A DNA stretch of 49,966 nucleotides from Paenibacillus alkaliterrae (lineage in GTDB: Bacteria > Bacillota > Bacilli > Paenibacillales > Paenibacillaceae), in assembly GCF_021532375.1 (NCBI RefSeq), contig NZ_JAKGAP010000052.1, forward strand, positions 1 through 49,966. The letters are read 5' to 3'. Positions within the stretch are counted from its first letter, which is position 1. The number at the start of each line of letters is the position of its first letter. Positions 49,949 to 49,966 of the stretch are shown here, piece by piece. The notes below the pieces were generated by a model that saw only the letters and a program-made list of their open reading frames with translations, ran no database searches and was not told the DNA's origin. The translations under genes were made by a program, and so were the position numbers.

Positions 49949-49966
49949 ATGAAAATACAAAAAAAA

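Noticed and set aside
1..49966. CRISPR arrays, tRNA or rRNA genes
   Set aside because: No regularly spaced repeat-spacer pattern and no tRNA or rRNA sequence was recognised by eye; the direct repeats at 43323-43394 are too few and unevenly spaced for a CRISPR array.

Overview
The window looks like accessory DNA, most likely part of a plasmid or large integrative element, from a spore-forming member of the Bacillales, probably Paenibacillaceae. Supporting signs are an alpha/beta-type small acid-soluble spore protein, two S-layer-homology (SLH) proteins, Gram-positive AAGGAGG-type ribosome binding sites, and many TTG and GTG starts. Plasmid or element hallmarks are a ParM-like actin with a ParR-like partner, a VirD4/TraG-type coupling ATPase, a replication-relaxation-type protein, four transposase or recombinase modules, and remnants of phage and insertion sequences. 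No rRNA, tRNA, CRISPR array, relaxase, VirB4 or recognisable Rep gene was found.

Layout. 0.4-2.2 kb: ParM/ParR-type segregation pair. 2.7-3.9 kb: dead ISL3-family insertion sequence. 4.4-5.2 kb: AT-rich non-coding region with GTTAAC repeats, ahead of a coiled-coil protein gene. 6.4-13.4 kb: coupling protein, winged-helix protein, two unknowns, an S1-type protein, a replication-relaxation protein and a TnpB-like protein that has only the N-terminal half. 13.5-22.75 kb: a complete-looking Tad/Flp-type pilus operon (two MinD/CpaE-like proteins, CpaB, CpaF/TadA, TadB, TadC, five tiny pilin-like proteins, TadE-like and TadG-like). 23-31.2 kb: HD-GYP remnant, two secreted SLH proteins and a secreted 1892-residue surface protein. 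31.2-34.2 kb: phage portal remnant and, on the minus strand, the Tad prepilin peptidase behind a tyrosine recombinase. 34.4-43.2 kb: small unknown genes, several frameshifted, a DNA-binding protein, a DUF1294 membrane protein, a diguanylate cyclase, a coiled-coil protein and spore-related genes. 43.3-49.97 kb: XerS-like recombinase, DNA ligase remnant, a Tn3-family transposase with an overlapping tyrosine recombinase, and a mercury-type merR at the edge.

How it may work together (inference). An AT-rich near-palindromic element (half-site TATATTAGT/ACTAATATA) lies in front of the coupling-protein gene, the winged-helix gene, the S1/replication-relaxation/TnpB-N operon, the Tad operon and the 34.5 kb gene, and again just after the Tad operon. 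This suggests that coupling protein, Tad pilus and associated genes form one regulon. A coupling ATPase next to a Tad pilus, with no VirB-type channel in view, raises the possibility of a Tad-pilus-based DNA transfer or mating-contact system, with SLH and giant surface proteins as cell-surface partners.

Caution. At least six small genes and the insertion sequence carry single-base frameshifts while the long genes are intact. These may be real decay or indel errors in the assembly.
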